Source of the DNA: Actinoplanes regularis
GTDB lineage: Bacteria; Actinomycetota; Actinomycetes; Mycobacteriales; Micromonosporaceae
NCBI RefSeq assembly: GCF_900188005.1
Contig: NZ_FZNR01000001.1
Span: 124,001-188,000 of the forward strand
DNA: 64,000 bases
Reading direction: 5' to 3'
A program made the position numbers and the translations under genes. Below the pieces are notes generated by a model. The model was not told the DNA's origin. It ran no database searches and saw only the letters and a program-made list of their open reading frames with translations. This document shows, one piece after another, positions 45,094 to 56,149 of the stretch (positions are counted from its first letter, which is position 1; each line of letters starts with the position of its first letter).

Positions 45094-45938
45094 GCCCCTC
45101 GGGCGAGAACCCCGGCGGTCCCGCGCGACTGTCCGACGATCAGTTGCGGTCAGTCCTGAGCGCCGAGGCGGCCACGCACCGACCCGACCGCGAGGCGATG
45201 CTGGCCCGGATCACGTCGACCGCGATGAACGACCCGGCCCCGGCCCGTCGCGGCGGCCCACGCTTGCGGCCGGTGGTCGTCGGCGCGCTGGTCGCGCTCT
45301 TCGGCGGCGGCGGGTTCGCCGTGCAGTGGGCCCTGGCCGGTGACTCCGACCGGCAGGACGCCGTCCCGCCGGTGGTCGTCACCACGCCCGGGACACCGCA
45401 GACCGCCACACCCGCGGTCGCACCGTCCGCCGGCACGCCCCACCCGTCCACGTCCGGCAATGCGTCGAGGAGCGCACCGGCGACGGCCCCGGCCACCGGC
45501 TCACCGGCCCCTTCCGCGGGCGGGCCCGGCGGCACCCGGCCCGAGCAGGGTCCGCTCTGGTCCGACGGCTCCGTCGATCCGGACAGCGGCGACACCCAGG
45601 GCGCGAGCGTGATCACCCTGAAGACGACGGAGCGGCTGACCGCCCTGAAAGTCACGGTCCGCGTCGTGAAGACCCCGGGTCTGACCTCCCGCGGCGGTAC
45701 GAAATCGGTGCCGGGCGCGAGCGTCGGCGTGGACGTGACCGACCAGCCGGAAGTCCTGCTCTACACGTTCACGCTGTCGCCGTCGGACGAGGTGGCACCG
45801 GGCACGTACACGTTCACCGCCAAGTACTCCCACGCCTCGGGCGACCGGGACGCGGGTGGCGACACCTACGCGGCGGTCGCCACCACGGCGAGCGGCCGGC
45901 AACTGGACGTCTACGGCGACTTCTTCCCGTCGAACTGA
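45090..45938 (+). CDS. Membrane-anchored partner of ECF sigma factor, extracellular beta domain
   Basis: 282 residues. The short cytoplasmic part (RLSDDQLRSVLSAEAATHRP-DREAMLARI) is the N-terminal motif seen in proteins encoded directly after SigE-like factors. A single helix (VVVGALVALFGGGGFAVQW, about 65-85) leads to a Pro/Thr/Ser-rich stalk and a C-terminal beta-rich domain (ITLKTTERLTALKVTVRVVK, LYTFTLSPSDEVAPGTYTFT). By topology and coupling (ATGA overlap) it may act as an anti-sigma factor or sensor; no zinc-binding ZAS motif is present. Function is inferred. Confidence 0.65.
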   Translation: MSPSGENPGGPARLSDDQLRSVLSAEAATHRPDREAMLARITSTAMNDPAPARRGGPRLRPVVVGALVALFGGGGFAVQWALAGDSDRQDAVPPVVVTTPGTPQTATPAVAPSAGTPHPSTSGNASRSAPATAPATGSPAPSAGGPGGTRPEQGPLWSDGSVDPDSGDTQGASVITLKTTERLTALKVTVRVVKTPGLTSRGGTKSVPGASVGVDVTDQPEVLLYTFTLSPSDEVAPGTYTFTAKYSHASGDRDAGGDTYAAVATTASGRQLDVYGDFFPSN

Positions 45939-45955
45939 GCCATCAGGAGGGTATT

Positions 45956-45972
45956 CCTATCGGCTAGATAGG
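45956..45972. promoter_or_regulatory. Dyad upstream of carbonic anhydrase
   Basis: CCTATC-GGCTA-GATAGG is a perfect 6-bp inverted repeat, 14 bases before the start codon, embedded in TATTCCTATCGG...GATAGGGATAG. The place overlaps a promoter or leader. Its form resembles Rrf2-type (CymR-like) sites, and in mycobacteria a related carbonic anhydrase gene neighbours an Rrf2 regulator; the link here is inference. Confidence 0.5.
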
Positions 45973-45986
45973 GATAGCATGCGGCC

Positions 45987-46475
45987 ATGAGCGCGACCGA
46001 CGAACTGATCGACAACGCCGAGCATTACGCCGCCGGCTTCGGCGGCCCCCTGCCCCTGCCGCCCGCCCGGCACGTCGCCGTGCTGGCCTGCATGGACGCC
46101 CGGCTCGACCCGCAGGCCGTGCTCGGCCTGCGAGAGGGCGACGCGCACGTCATCCGCAACGCCGGCGGGGTGGTCACCGCGGACGCGCTGCGCAGCCTGG
46201 CGATCAGCCAACGACTGCTCGGCACCACCGAGATCATCCTGATCCACCACACCGACTGCGGCATGCTCACCTTCACCGACGACCAGTTCAAGGCGGCGGT
46301 CGAGGCCGAGGTCGGAATCCGGCCGCAGTGGGCCGCCGAGGCGTTCTCCGACCTGGACGAGGACGTGCGCCAGTCGATCCGCCGGATCCGGGCCGATCCG
46401 TTCGTGCCGCACAAGGACGCCGTCCGTGGCTTCGTCTTCGACGTGGCCACCGGCAAACTCACCGAAGTCGCCTGA
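45987..46475 (+). CDS. Beta-class carbonic anhydrase
   Basis: 162 residues, a short beta-carbonic anhydrase. Zinc ligands Cys35 (in AVLACMDARLD), His88 and Cys91 (in LIHHTDCGML) and the Asp37/Arg39 dyad are intact. It interconverts CO2 and bicarbonate in the cytoplasm, supplying carboxylases. The length and motif set match the Rv1284 branch. Start ATG 45987 lies right behind an inverted repeat. A strong hairpin follows downstream. Confidence 0.92.
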   Translation: MSATDELIDNAEHYAAGFGGPLPLPPARHVAVLACMDARLDPQAVLGLREGDAHVIRNAGGVVTADALRSLAISQRLLGTTEIILIHHTDCGMLTFTDDQFKAAVEAEVGIRPQWAAEAFSDLDEDVRQSIRRIRADPFVPHKDAVRGFVFDVATGKLTEVA

Positions 46476-46574
46476 CCGCCCCCGCTCCGTTCCGGCCTCG
46501 GCACCCGCACGCCTCACCTGCCTGTCGGAAATCGGCGGAGCGGAGGGCGCGGAGCCGCGATCCCGTCCAGGGAT

Positions 46575-46615
46575 GGTCGCCCTATCCCCATAAATCCGAT
46601 GGCGATAGGGCGACC
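46575..46615. terminator. Bidirectional terminator between convergent genes
   Basis: GGTCGCCCTATC (46575-46586) pairs perfectly with GATAGGGCGACC (46604-46615), a 12-bp stem with a 17-base loop. It lies between the convergent carbonic anhydrase and UvrA-like genes and can stop transcription from both sides. Confidence 0.85.
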
Positions 46616-46623
46616 GGAAGAGG

Positions 46624-48984
<2,361 letters not shown>

Positions 48985-49137
48985 GGCCGAAAGGCTAGTG
49001 GCGGGTGGCGGCCCATGCTTCTCGTTTCCTGACTGGTTTCGCCGCCGGGCGCACCCGGCCGGCCCACCCGGAACAGCTAAACGGTCTCTCCCAGCTGCCG
49101 ATCTGAGGCAGAGCGAATCGAGACGCCGGGGGAGTGC

Positions 49138-50862
49138 GTGGGCAGCGAACAAGAGCGGGGCAACGGCGACGAGGGCTTCAGCCTGCTCGAGACGGTCGTC
49201 GCGCTTGCCGTGGTGAGCGTCACCATGCTCGCCGCCGCCCCCTTCTTCGTGAACAGCCTGGCCTACGTCAACAAGCAGCGGACCCAGCAGGCCGCGGTGC
49301 AACTCGCCGCGACCGCCATGGAGCAGGTGCGTGGCCTCAAGGGCAGCGCCCTGCTGAGCGGCCGCAGCGTGAACGCGACCCAGGAGCAGTTCGACCTCGT
49401 GCTCAAGGCCGACCTCGAGAAGAAGCCCTACCTCCGGGCGGTCAAGCCGTACCTGGCGTCGATGCTGGTGGCCGGCGACCCGATGATCACCGACGCCGCC
49501 TCCACGGTGGGTGCGGACGCGCCGATCTCCACGTCGGCCCAGCAGGTCACGGTGGAGGGCACCACCTTCACGCAGAACATCTACGTCGGCAAGTGCGAGG
49601 TCTACCTGACCGGCACCACCGAGTGCGTCTACCCCGAGACCGCGGGCGCGCCGGCCGACAGCACCGACATCCTGCGGTTCTTCCGGGTCGTGGTCTTCGA
49701 GACCTGGTCCGACTCGTCCTGCGCGAACAGCATCTGCACCCACGTCGCCACGACGCTGGTGTCCAGCGGCTCCGAGCCGACCTTCGACTTCAACCGCCCG
49801 GCGCCGAAGCAGATCCCCGGGAAGAACGACCAGACGTGGTACGTCGGTGACTCCGTCTCGTACCAGATGAAGGCCGAGGGTGGCCAGCTCCCGAACACCT
49901 GGACGATCGCCAAGCTGCCGGACGGGCTCTCGATGTCCCCGGCCGGGATGATCACGGGCGTGCCGACCGCGACAGCGGCCGCGGCGAGCCCGCTGTCGAC
50001 CACGGCGACCGTCACCGACCGCCTGAACCGCAGCAACACCGCGGCGGTCAGGTTCACCGTCTACCAGGTGCCCACGCCGGTCCTGCCCGCCAACCCGGTC
50101 GTGCGCACCGGGGACCCGTACAGCCTGACCCTCACCGCCACCGGCGGAAAGGCGCCTTACACGTACCAGGTGAGCGGCCTCCCGGCCGGGCTGCGGTTCG
50201 ACCCGGCGACCGCCGTCATCTCGGGCAACCCGTCCGTCGTCGGCGCCTTCACCGTGACCGTGGTCGTCACCGACGGCAACAAGCACGTCGGTCCCGCAAA
50301 GTCCTACACGCTGACCGTGCAACCCGGCCTGATCCTGGATCCGCTGGTCGACCAGACGATCGACCTGGGCTCGAAGTTCGATCTCACCGCGGTCGGCTCC
50401 GGCGGCACCCCCGCCTACACCTACAGCGCCACCGGCCTGCCGCCGGGTGTGACGATGCATCCCAAGCAGGGTTTCACCAACGGAAATCCGACCGCCTCCG
50501 GCCGGTTCCTGCCCACGATCACCGTCACCGACAGCGCCGGCCGAACCGCCAGCCAGCAGATCGTGATCATCGTGAACACCGCCGACTCACTGGTCTTCAC
50601 GGCGCCCGCACTCACCGCGCCCGATCAGGCGACCGTCAAGGGCACCGCGGCGTCACTGACGCTGACCACCAACGGAACCCTGCTGGGCCTCTCCCCCACG
50701 GTGACCGTCACCGGGCTGCCACCGGGCCTGACCTACAACGCGCTGACCGGGGTCGTCTCGGGAACACCGACCACGTCGGGGCTATACACGGTCTCCGCGA
50801 CGGCCGGCACCCTGACTCCCGCGCACACCAGCATCCTCACCTTCACCTGGCGGATCTCATGA
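49138..50862 (+). CDS. Minor pilin-like protein with He_PIG/Ig-like repeats
   Basis: 574 residues from GTG 49138 after GGGGGAG. A prepilin leader is clear: GDEGFSLLETVVALAVVSVT, to be cut after the glycine so that F is the first residue, with the usual Glu at position 5. A globular part with two Cys pairs (KCEVYLTGTTEC; SSCANSIC) follows to about residue 210. Three to four He_PIG-type Ig-like repeats come next (e.g. LPDGLSMSPAGMITGVPTAT, GLPAGLRFDPATAVISGNPS, GLPPGLTYNALTGVVSGTPT). It is the first of three overlapping genes. It is likely a large tip or adhesive subunit of a type IV pilus or related pseudopilus. Confidence 0.8.
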   Translation: MGSEQERGNGDEGFSLLETVVALAVVSVTMLAAAPFFVNSLAYVNKQRTQQAAVQLAATAMEQVRGLKGSALLSGRSVNATQEQFDLVLKADLEKKPYLRAVKPYLASMLVAGDPMITDAASTVGADAPISTSAQQVTVEGTTFTQNIYVGKCEVYLTGTTECVYPETAGAPADSTDILRFFRVVVFETWSDSSCANSICTHVATTLVSSGSEPTFDFNRPAPKQIPGKNDQTWYVGDSVSYQMKAEGGQLPNTWTIAKLPDGLSMSPAGMITGVPTATAAAASPLSTTATVTDRLNRSNTAAVRFTVYQVPTPVLPANPVVRTGDPYSLTLTATGGKAPYTYQVSGLPAGLRFDPATAVISGNPSVVGAFTVTVVVTDGNKHVGPAKSYTLTVQPGLILDPLVDQTIDLGSKFDLTAVGSGGTPAYTYSATGLPPGVTMHPKQGFTNGNPTASGRFLPTITVTDSAGRTASQQIVIIVNTADSLVFTAPALTAPDQATVKGTAASLTLTTNGTLLGLSPTVTVTGLPPGLTYNALTGVVSGTPTTSGLYTVSATAGTLTPAHTSILTFTWRIS

Positions 50863-51497
50863 GCGACGACAACCGGACCCCGGCGGACGACGAGGGCTTC
50901 TCCCTGATCGACCTCATCGTCGCCACGTCGATCATGAGCTTCATCATGGTGCTGGTCACCGGCGCGATCATCGTTATCTATTCCAACGTCAACCGGGCCG
51001 ACGGCCTCAGCACCGCCCGGAGTCAGCTCGGCAACAGCTTCCGCCGGCTGGACCGGGAGATCCGCTACGCCACCTGGGTCTCCACGCCCGGGGAGGTGGG
51101 CACCGGCTGGTACCTGGAGTACGCCACCAAGGCCGACACCAAGTCCGTCTGCCGGCAGCTGGCCTTCAAGAACGGCGCGCTGACCACGGCGGAATGGGAC
51201 CCACAGAAGACGGCGGCCCCGAACGCGCGGACGACGATCGCCGGTGACCTGGCTCAGACCGGCACCGTCGCGCCGTTCACCGTCTACGCCCCCGGCAACC
51301 GGCCGTACGCCTCGGCGAGCCCCGGCACCAGCGGCGTCGGCAAGTCCTACGAGCTCGAGCACCACCAGGTCCGGCTCCGGTTCAGCGGCAAGGTCGGCAC
51401 CACCGATCTGCCCCTGGACGTGCTCTTCACGGCGCAGAACACCAACCGCAACACGCCCGCGCTCAACGACTGCAGCAAGGGAAGGCCGACCGTATGA
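50859..51497 (+). CDS. Minor pilin (PilW/PulJ-like)
   Basis: 212 residues. Prepilin motif DDEGFSLIDLIVATSIMSFI with hydrophobic helix VLVTGAIIVIYSNV, then a globular domain (LDREIRYATWVSTPGEVG, HHQVRLRFSGK). Position 5 after the cleavage site is Asp in place of the usual Glu, as in some minor pilins. Its ATG overlaps the stop of the previous gene (ATGA). Together with its neighbours it should build a pilus tip or pseudopilus. Confidence 0.8.
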   Translation: MSDDNRTPADDEGFSLIDLIVATSIMSFIMVLVTGAIIVIYSNVNRADGLSTARSQLGNSFRRLDREIRYATWVSTPGEVGTGWYLEYATKADTKSVCRQLAFKNGALTTAEWDPQKTAAPNARTTIAGDLAQTGTVAPFTVYAPGNRPYASASPGTSGVGKSYELEHHQVRLRFSGKVGTTDLPLDVLFTAQNTNRNTPALNDCSKGRPTV

Positions 51498-53038
51498 GGT
51501 TCTCGCTCCGCCGCTCTCCCTCGCTCCGCCGGGATGAGGGGTCGATGCCGCTGGCGCTGCTCGTCGTCACCGTCGCGCTGTCGCTCTCGGCGACCCTGGC
51601 GCCGATCGTGATCCGCCAGATCAAGAGCACCCAGAGCTACGACCAGCGCGGGGCCGCGCTCGACGCCGCCCAGGCGGGCCTGGACGTGATGATGGCGCGC
51701 GTGCGCGCCGCGTCGGACGAGGAGCAGAACGGCCACCTGGAGAACCTGCCGCCCTGCACGATGACCGGTGCGGTCGACACGACCGGCGGCGGCGTGAAGT
51801 CGACGTACCAGGTCACGGTCATCTACCGCGACCAGAACGGCAAGGAGATGGGTGGCTGCGTCGTCAACGACGTACCCACCACCGCGACCCTCACGTCAGC
51901 CGGCAGCAGCGGGGCGACCACGCGGACCCTGACCGCCACCTACGTCTTCTCGACCAGCAACACCAACATCCCGGGTGGCCAGATCAAGATCGCTACCTCG
52001 AGCGTCAAGGACCAGAACAACAATCTGGTCGACCAGTGCCTCGACGCCGGATCCGCGGCGAGCCCCGCGGCCGGAACCCCGGTCACCTCGCAGCAGTGCA
52101 ACGGCAGCAGCCAGCAGCAGTTCGGCTACACCTCCGACCTGTACCTCAAACTGATCTACTCGGAGTCGTCCACCGCGCCGCTGGGCATGTGCCTGTTCGC
52201 CAACTCCACCCGGGTCAGCGGCACCACCCCGGTGGTCTTCCAGGCCTGCCCGACCGTCCGGACCACGACCTACCAGTGGGCCCTGGACGGCAGCAGCGTC
52301 TTCCACGCCACCACCTCGGCCAGCAAGTCCGACGGCAGCTTCTGCATGAACCTCAAGACCCCGGGTTCCGTCACGGACCGGGCGGTGGTCCTCGCCGGGT
52401 GCGGCGCCACCGCCACCAAGAACATCTGGCGTTCCGCTCCGGGCGTCGGCTCGGGCATGGCCGGTGACGCCACCAACCAGCTGGTCAACTACAAGCAGTT
52501 CAGTCGTTGCCTGGACGTGACGGACAAGTCGACCGGCTCGACGTACATGATCGCCTGGTTCTGCAAGCAGGACCCGGGCGCCCTCGTCGACTTCAACCAG
52601 CAGTGGGTCCACCCCGTGCCGGTGCTGCCGGCGATCTCCGCCACCGGACCGATCATCGTCAACAACAGCACCGCCAACAGCAACGCCAACAACGGCTCCG
52701 CCAACAACAACTACTGCTTGAGGTCGCCGGGCACCCCCACCTCGATCTCCTGGGTCACGGTGGTGTCGTGCAAGGACGCCGCGACCCAGGGCCAGCCGGC
52801 GCTGACCTGGACCGTTTACCACGACACCGGCGACTACGGCACCAGCTACCGGATCATGGACTTCAAGGGGAACTGCCTGCAGCCCACCGAGCAGGGCACC
52901 GGCATCAGCGGCGACTTCCACGGCGACGGCACCAGCAAGGTCAAGATCGCCAAGTGCACCACCGAGGACATCCAGAAGTGGAACGCGCCGGCGAACATCA
53001 ACCAGCCGACGCCGATCACCAACCTGGCCGAGAAGTAG
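51494..53038 (+). CDS. PilX-like minor pilin with ricin-B-like lectin repeats
   Basis: 514 residues. A pre-helix segment RRDEGSMPLALLVVTVALSL is followed by one long hydrophobic helix; the DEGS-M motif is a variant leader, similar to PilX-type proteins. The long mature part contains ricin-B-like pieces, each with a C-L-D/R and Q-x-W-like pattern: QCLDAGSAASPAAGTPVTSQ, RCLDVTDKSTGSTYMIAWFC with NQQW, and NYCLRSPGTPTSISWVTVVS. These suggest a carbohydrate-binding tip. An N-rich linker (NNSTANSNANNGSANNN) lies between. The start overlaps the previous stop (ATGA). Confidence 0.75.
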   Translation: MRFSLRRSPSLRRDEGSMPLALLVVTVALSLSATLAPIVIRQIKSTQSYDQRGAALDAAQAGLDVMMARVRAASDEEQNGHLENLPPCTMTGAVDTTGGGVKSTYQVTVIYRDQNGKEMGGCVVNDVPTTATLTSAGSSGATTRTLTATYVFSTSNTNIPGGQIKIATSSVKDQNNNLVDQCLDAGSAASPAAGTPVTSQQCNGSSQQQFGYTSDLYLKLIYSESSTAPLGMCLFANSTRVSGTTPVVFQACPTVRTTTYQWALDGSSVFHATTSASKSDGSFCMNLKTPGSVTDRAVVLAGCGATATKNIWRSAPGVGSGMAGDATNQLVNYKQFSRCLDVTDKSTGSTYMIAWFCKQDPGALVDFNQQWVHPVPVLPAISATGPIIVNNSTANSNANNGSANNNYCLRSPGTPTSISWVTVVSCKDAATQGQPALTWTVYHDTGDYGTSYRIMDFKGNCLQPTEQGTGISGDFHGDGTSKVKIAKCTTEDIQKWNAPANINQPTPITNLAEK

Positions 53039-53042
53039 GCGG

Positions 53043-53897
53043 TCAGTCCATTCGCAGGCTGCCGGCCGGGCCCGACCAGTGGAAGGCCAGCAGCCTGCGC
53101 ACCGACCGGGAGGCGCCGACCACCCGCAGCCGGTGCTTGCCGTCCGCGGCCGAGGCGAGCAGGATCCGGGCGGCGGCCGAGTCGGCGAACCGCAGGTCGC
53201 TGAGGTCCAGGGTCACCGGCGCCCGGTCCGTCGCGGTGTCCTCGACCAGGTGCTCCACCATCGCGCGCAGCGCCTGCCGGTTGGAGAGGTCGGCCTCGCC
53301 CGCCAGCCGCAGGCCGAGCTTTCCGGTACGCACCGCGTGCAACAGCGGCACCCGGGACGGATCGGTGTACCGGGTGATCGTGGCCGGGTGCGAACGGGTG
53401 ACCCGGCACAGATCCGGTTCGCTGAACAGACGGCGGTCGTAGAGGCAGACGCCCGTCGTGTAGCCGTCCACGCAGATCCGGTTGACCCGGGCCTCGTACC
53501 AGGAGAGCTGGTCGATGCCGGTGTGCCGGAGGGCCCAGGACATGTCACCGATGCCACGCATGCCGCGGTAGCCGGCCGCGCGGGCCGTCTCGACCTCGCC
53601 CTGCCAGGCCGCGAGGCTCGCCTCCGGGTCGAAGACCCCGTCCGACAGGTAGGCCGCCTCCGCCCCGGCGACCGATAGCTGCCCACTGTCCAGCGCGGCC
53701 GTGATGTCCAGGCCCTGACCGGCGAGCACCCCCGGCAGGCGGCCGGCACCCGGCCCGCAGTACAGGATCCGGTGATATTGACGCAGTCCGGCCCGGATGA
53801 ACGCCGCCACGCCACGGGCCCACACCGGCTCGTCGTCGAAAACGAGGCAGGCGTGATCACCTGGACCCAAATAGTCGAGCAGACTGGCCTCGGCCAT
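53043..53897 (-). CDS. MEDS-domain protein with C-terminal STAS (anti-sigma antagonist) domain
   Basis: 284 residues from ATG 53897 (GAGGGG upstream). The first 170 residues match the MEDS sensory domain (LGPGDHACLVFDDEPVWARG, AAFIRAGLRQYHRILYCGPG), and the last 100 form a STAS fold (RLAGEADLSNRQALRAMVEH, LDLSDLRFADSAAARILLAS); the serine in ADSAAA sits where anti-sigma antagonists are phosphorylated. Such two-domain proteins link an unknown signal to partner-switch control of sigma factors. It stands alone, divergent from the acyl-CoA dehydrogenase gene. Confidence 0.82.
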   Translation of the reverse strand: MAEASLLDYLGPGDHACLVFDDEPVWARGVAAFIRAGLRQYHRILYCGPGAGRLPGVLAGQGLDITAALDSGQLSVAGAEAAYLSDGVFDPEASLAAWQGEVETARAAGYRGMRGIGDMSWALRHTGIDQLSWYEARVNRICVDGYTTGVCLYDRRLFSEPDLCRVTRSHPATITRYTDPSRVPLLHAVRTGKLGLRLAGEADLSNRQALRAMVEHLVEDTATDRAPVTLDLSDLRFADSAAARILLASAADGKHRLRVVGASRSVRRLLAFHWSGPAGSLRMD

Positions 53898-54019
53898 CGT
53901 GTCCCCTCGGTGCCGTAACCCCCGTGACGTTTGTTGGGCCTCACCGTAACCAGGCCGACACGCCCGTACCATCGCTGAATCGGGTGCGCCCATGGTGGCC
54001 GCAGACCTTTGGAGGACAG

Positions 54020-55186
54020 ATGACCGTGACCGACCCGCTCGAACTGCTCGACATCGCCGGGCTGTTGAGCGACGAGGAACGGCAGATCCAGGAGACGGTC
54101 GCCCGCTTCGTCGCCGACCGGGTCCGGCCGCACGTCGCGGACTGGTTCGAGGCCGGCACCTTCCCCCGCGAACTCGCCCTCGAGCTGGGCAAACTCGGTG
54201 TTCTCGGGATGCACCTGGACGGGTACGGATGCGCCGGGACCAGCGCGGTGGCGTACGGCCTGGCCTGCCTCGAGCTGGAGGCCGGCGACTCGGGCCTGCG
54301 CAGCTTCGTCTCGGTGCAGGGCTCCCTGGCGATGTTCTCGATCTGGAAGTACGGCTCGGAGCAGCAGAAGCTCGAGTGGCTACCCCGGATGGCGGCCGGC
54401 GAGGCGATCGGCTGCTTCGGCCTGACCGAGCCGGACTTCGGCAGCGACCCGGCCAACATGCGCACCCGCGCGGTCCGGGATGGCGACGACTGGATCCTCA
54501 CCGGCACCAAGATGTGGATCACCAACGGCAGCATCGCGGACATCGCCACCGTCTGGGCCCAGACCGAGGACGGCGTGCGCGGCTTCCTCGTGCCGAAGGG
54601 CACTCCCGGGTTCACCACCCGCACCATCAAGCAGAAGCTGTCCCTGCGCGCGTCGATCACCGGCGAGCTGATCCTGGACGAGGTCCGCCTGCCCGACTCC
54701 GCCCGCCTGCCCGGCGCCCGCAGCCTCGGCGCCCCGCTGAGCTGCCTGAACGAGGCCCGGTTCGGCATCATCTTCGGCGCCACCGGCGCGGGCCGGGACT
54801 GTCTGCGCACCGCGCTCGACTACGCGAACACCCGGGTCCAGTTCGACCGGCCGATCGCCGCGTTCCAGCTCACCCAGGAGAAGCTGGCGAACATGGCGGT
54901 CGACCTGAACACGGCCGCGCTGCTCGCCGTACATCTGGGCCGTTTGAAGGACGCCGGCACGCTCAAGCCGCACCAGGTCAGCGTCGGCAAGCTCAACAAC
55001 GTCCGCAAGGCCCTGGCGATCGCCCGGGAGTGCCGCACCATCCTCGGCGCCAGCGGCGTCACGCTCGAGTACTCCCCGCTGCGCCACGCCAACAACCTGG
55101 AGTCCGTGCTGACCTACGAGGGCACCTCCGAGATCCACACCCTGGTGATCGGCCAGGCCCTGACCGGGCATCCCGCCTACCGCTGA
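54020..55186 (+). CDS. Acyl-CoA dehydrogenase, glutaryl-CoA dehydrogenase-like
   Basis: 388 residues with GGAGG six bases before ATG 54020. FAD/acyl-CoA motifs: CFGLTEPDFGSDPANMRTRA and WILTGTKMWITNGSIADIAT, and the C-terminal GASGVTLEYSPLRHANNLES and TYEGTSEIHTLVIG with the catalytic glutamate in the YEGT position used by glutaryl-CoA dehydrogenases. It may oxidise and decarboxylate glutaryl-CoA (lysine/tryptophan degradation) or a short acyl-CoA, passing electrons to ETF. Its end overlaps the convergent LysR gene by ten bases. Confidence 0.83.
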   Translation: MTVTDPLELLDIAGLLSDEERQIQETVARFVADRVRPHVADWFEAGTFPRELALELGKLGVLGMHLDGYGCAGTSAVAYGLACLELEAGDSGLRSFVSVQGSLAMFSIWKYGSEQQKLEWLPRMAAGEAIGCFGLTEPDFGSDPANMRTRAVRDGDDWILTGTKMWITNGSIADIATVWAQTEDGVRGFLVPKGTPGFTTRTIKQKLSLRASITGELILDEVRLPDSARLPGARSLGAPLSCLNEARFGIIFGATGAGRDCLRTALDYANTRVQFDRPIAAFQLTQEKLANMAVDLNTAALLAVHLGRLKDAGTLKPHQVSVGKLNNVRKALAIARECRTILGASGVTLEYSPLRHANNLESVLTYEGTSEIHTLVIGQALTGHPAYR

Positions 55187-56097
55187 CCCCGGGCGGCGGC
55201 GATCGCCAGCAGCTCCGACGCGGCGGCCGTCGGCGCGCGGCCGACCCAGAGCGCGTGCAGCGGGCGGGACAGCGCGAGGCCGTCGACCCGCAGCTGGACC
55301 AGGTCGCCCGCGGCGACGGCGGCGCCGGCGGCCCGGGCGCTGACCACACCGACGCCGCCGCCGGCACGGACGGTGGCGAGGATGGTCGTGGTCGAGCCGA
55401 GGCTGATGGCGTGCGGCAGCGTCGGCGCGAAGCCGAGCGCCTGCTCGAGCGCGCTCAGGAAGGTGTCCCGCGTGCCGGAGCCCGCCTCCCGCAGCAGCAG
55501 CGTCTGGTCGACCAGGTCGGTGGGCCGCAGGCTGCGCCAGGCCTGCGCGGCGAGCGGATAGCCGGCGGCGACCACCAGCTCGAGCCGGTCTTCGCCGATG
55601 ACGCGGGAGCTCAGGTCGGCGGGGATGTCGGGCGACTCGACGAACCCCAGGTCTGCCGCGCCGGACCGGACGGCTTCGACGACGCCCCGGCTGTTCGCGA
55701 CACCGGCCGCGATGTCCAGGCCGGGATGGGCCCGGCGCAGGCTGAGCAGCCAGCCCGGCAGCAGGTACTCGGCCACGGTCAGGCTCGCCGAGATGCGCAG
55801 CCGCACCTCACGGTCGGCGCGCAGGGTCAGCACCCCGTCGGCGAGGGTCTGCGCGGCGTTGACGACGTCGTGCGACCAGGCGACGACCGCCTCACCCGCG
55901 GGAGTGAGGAGGCTCCCGCGCCGGGAGCGCACCAGCAGCGGAACGCCCAGCCGGCGCTCCAGTTTCGCCAGCCGCTCGCTGGCGCTGGGCTGGGTGATCC
56001 CGTGCACCTGCGCGGCACGCCCGACGCTGCCCGTCTCGGCGACCGAGAGCAGCAGGTCGAGCGCCGGCAGGTCGTTCATCCAGGGCGGCAGTGGCAT
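55177..56097 (-). CDS. LysR-family regulator, probably of yeiH
   Basis: About 306 residues from ATG 56097 (alternative ATG 56079). The helix-turn-helix is LLLSVAETGSVGRAAQVHG-ITQPSASERLAKLERRLGVP; the effector domain follows (LRISASLTVAEYLLPGWLLS, DLGFVESPDIPADLSSRVIG). It lies 53 bases after the YeiH-type exporter gene on the same strand. In E. coli the LysR regulator YeiE activates the exporter gene yeiH, and the arrangement here is the same pair. A LysR-type box is upstream of yeiH. Confidence 0.85.
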   Translation of the reverse strand: MPLPPWMNDLPALDLLLSVAETGSVGRAAQVHGITQPSASERLAKLERRLGVPLLVRSRRGSLLTPAGEAVVAWSHDVVNAAQTLADGVLTLRADREVRLRISASLTVAEYLLPGWLLSLRRAHPGLDIAAGVANSRGVVEAVRSGAADLGFVESPDIPADLSSRVIGEDRLELVVAAGYPLAAQAWRSLRPTDLVDQTLLLREAGSGTRDTFLSALEQALGFAPTLPHAISLGSTTTILATVRAGGGVGVVSARAAGAAVAAGDLVQLRVDGLALSRPLHALWVGRAPTAAASELLAIAAARGQR

Positions 56098-56149
56098 CGG
56101 GCGCAGTCTGTCACAGGTACGGCGGGTTCCGGCCCGTTCCCGATCCACC

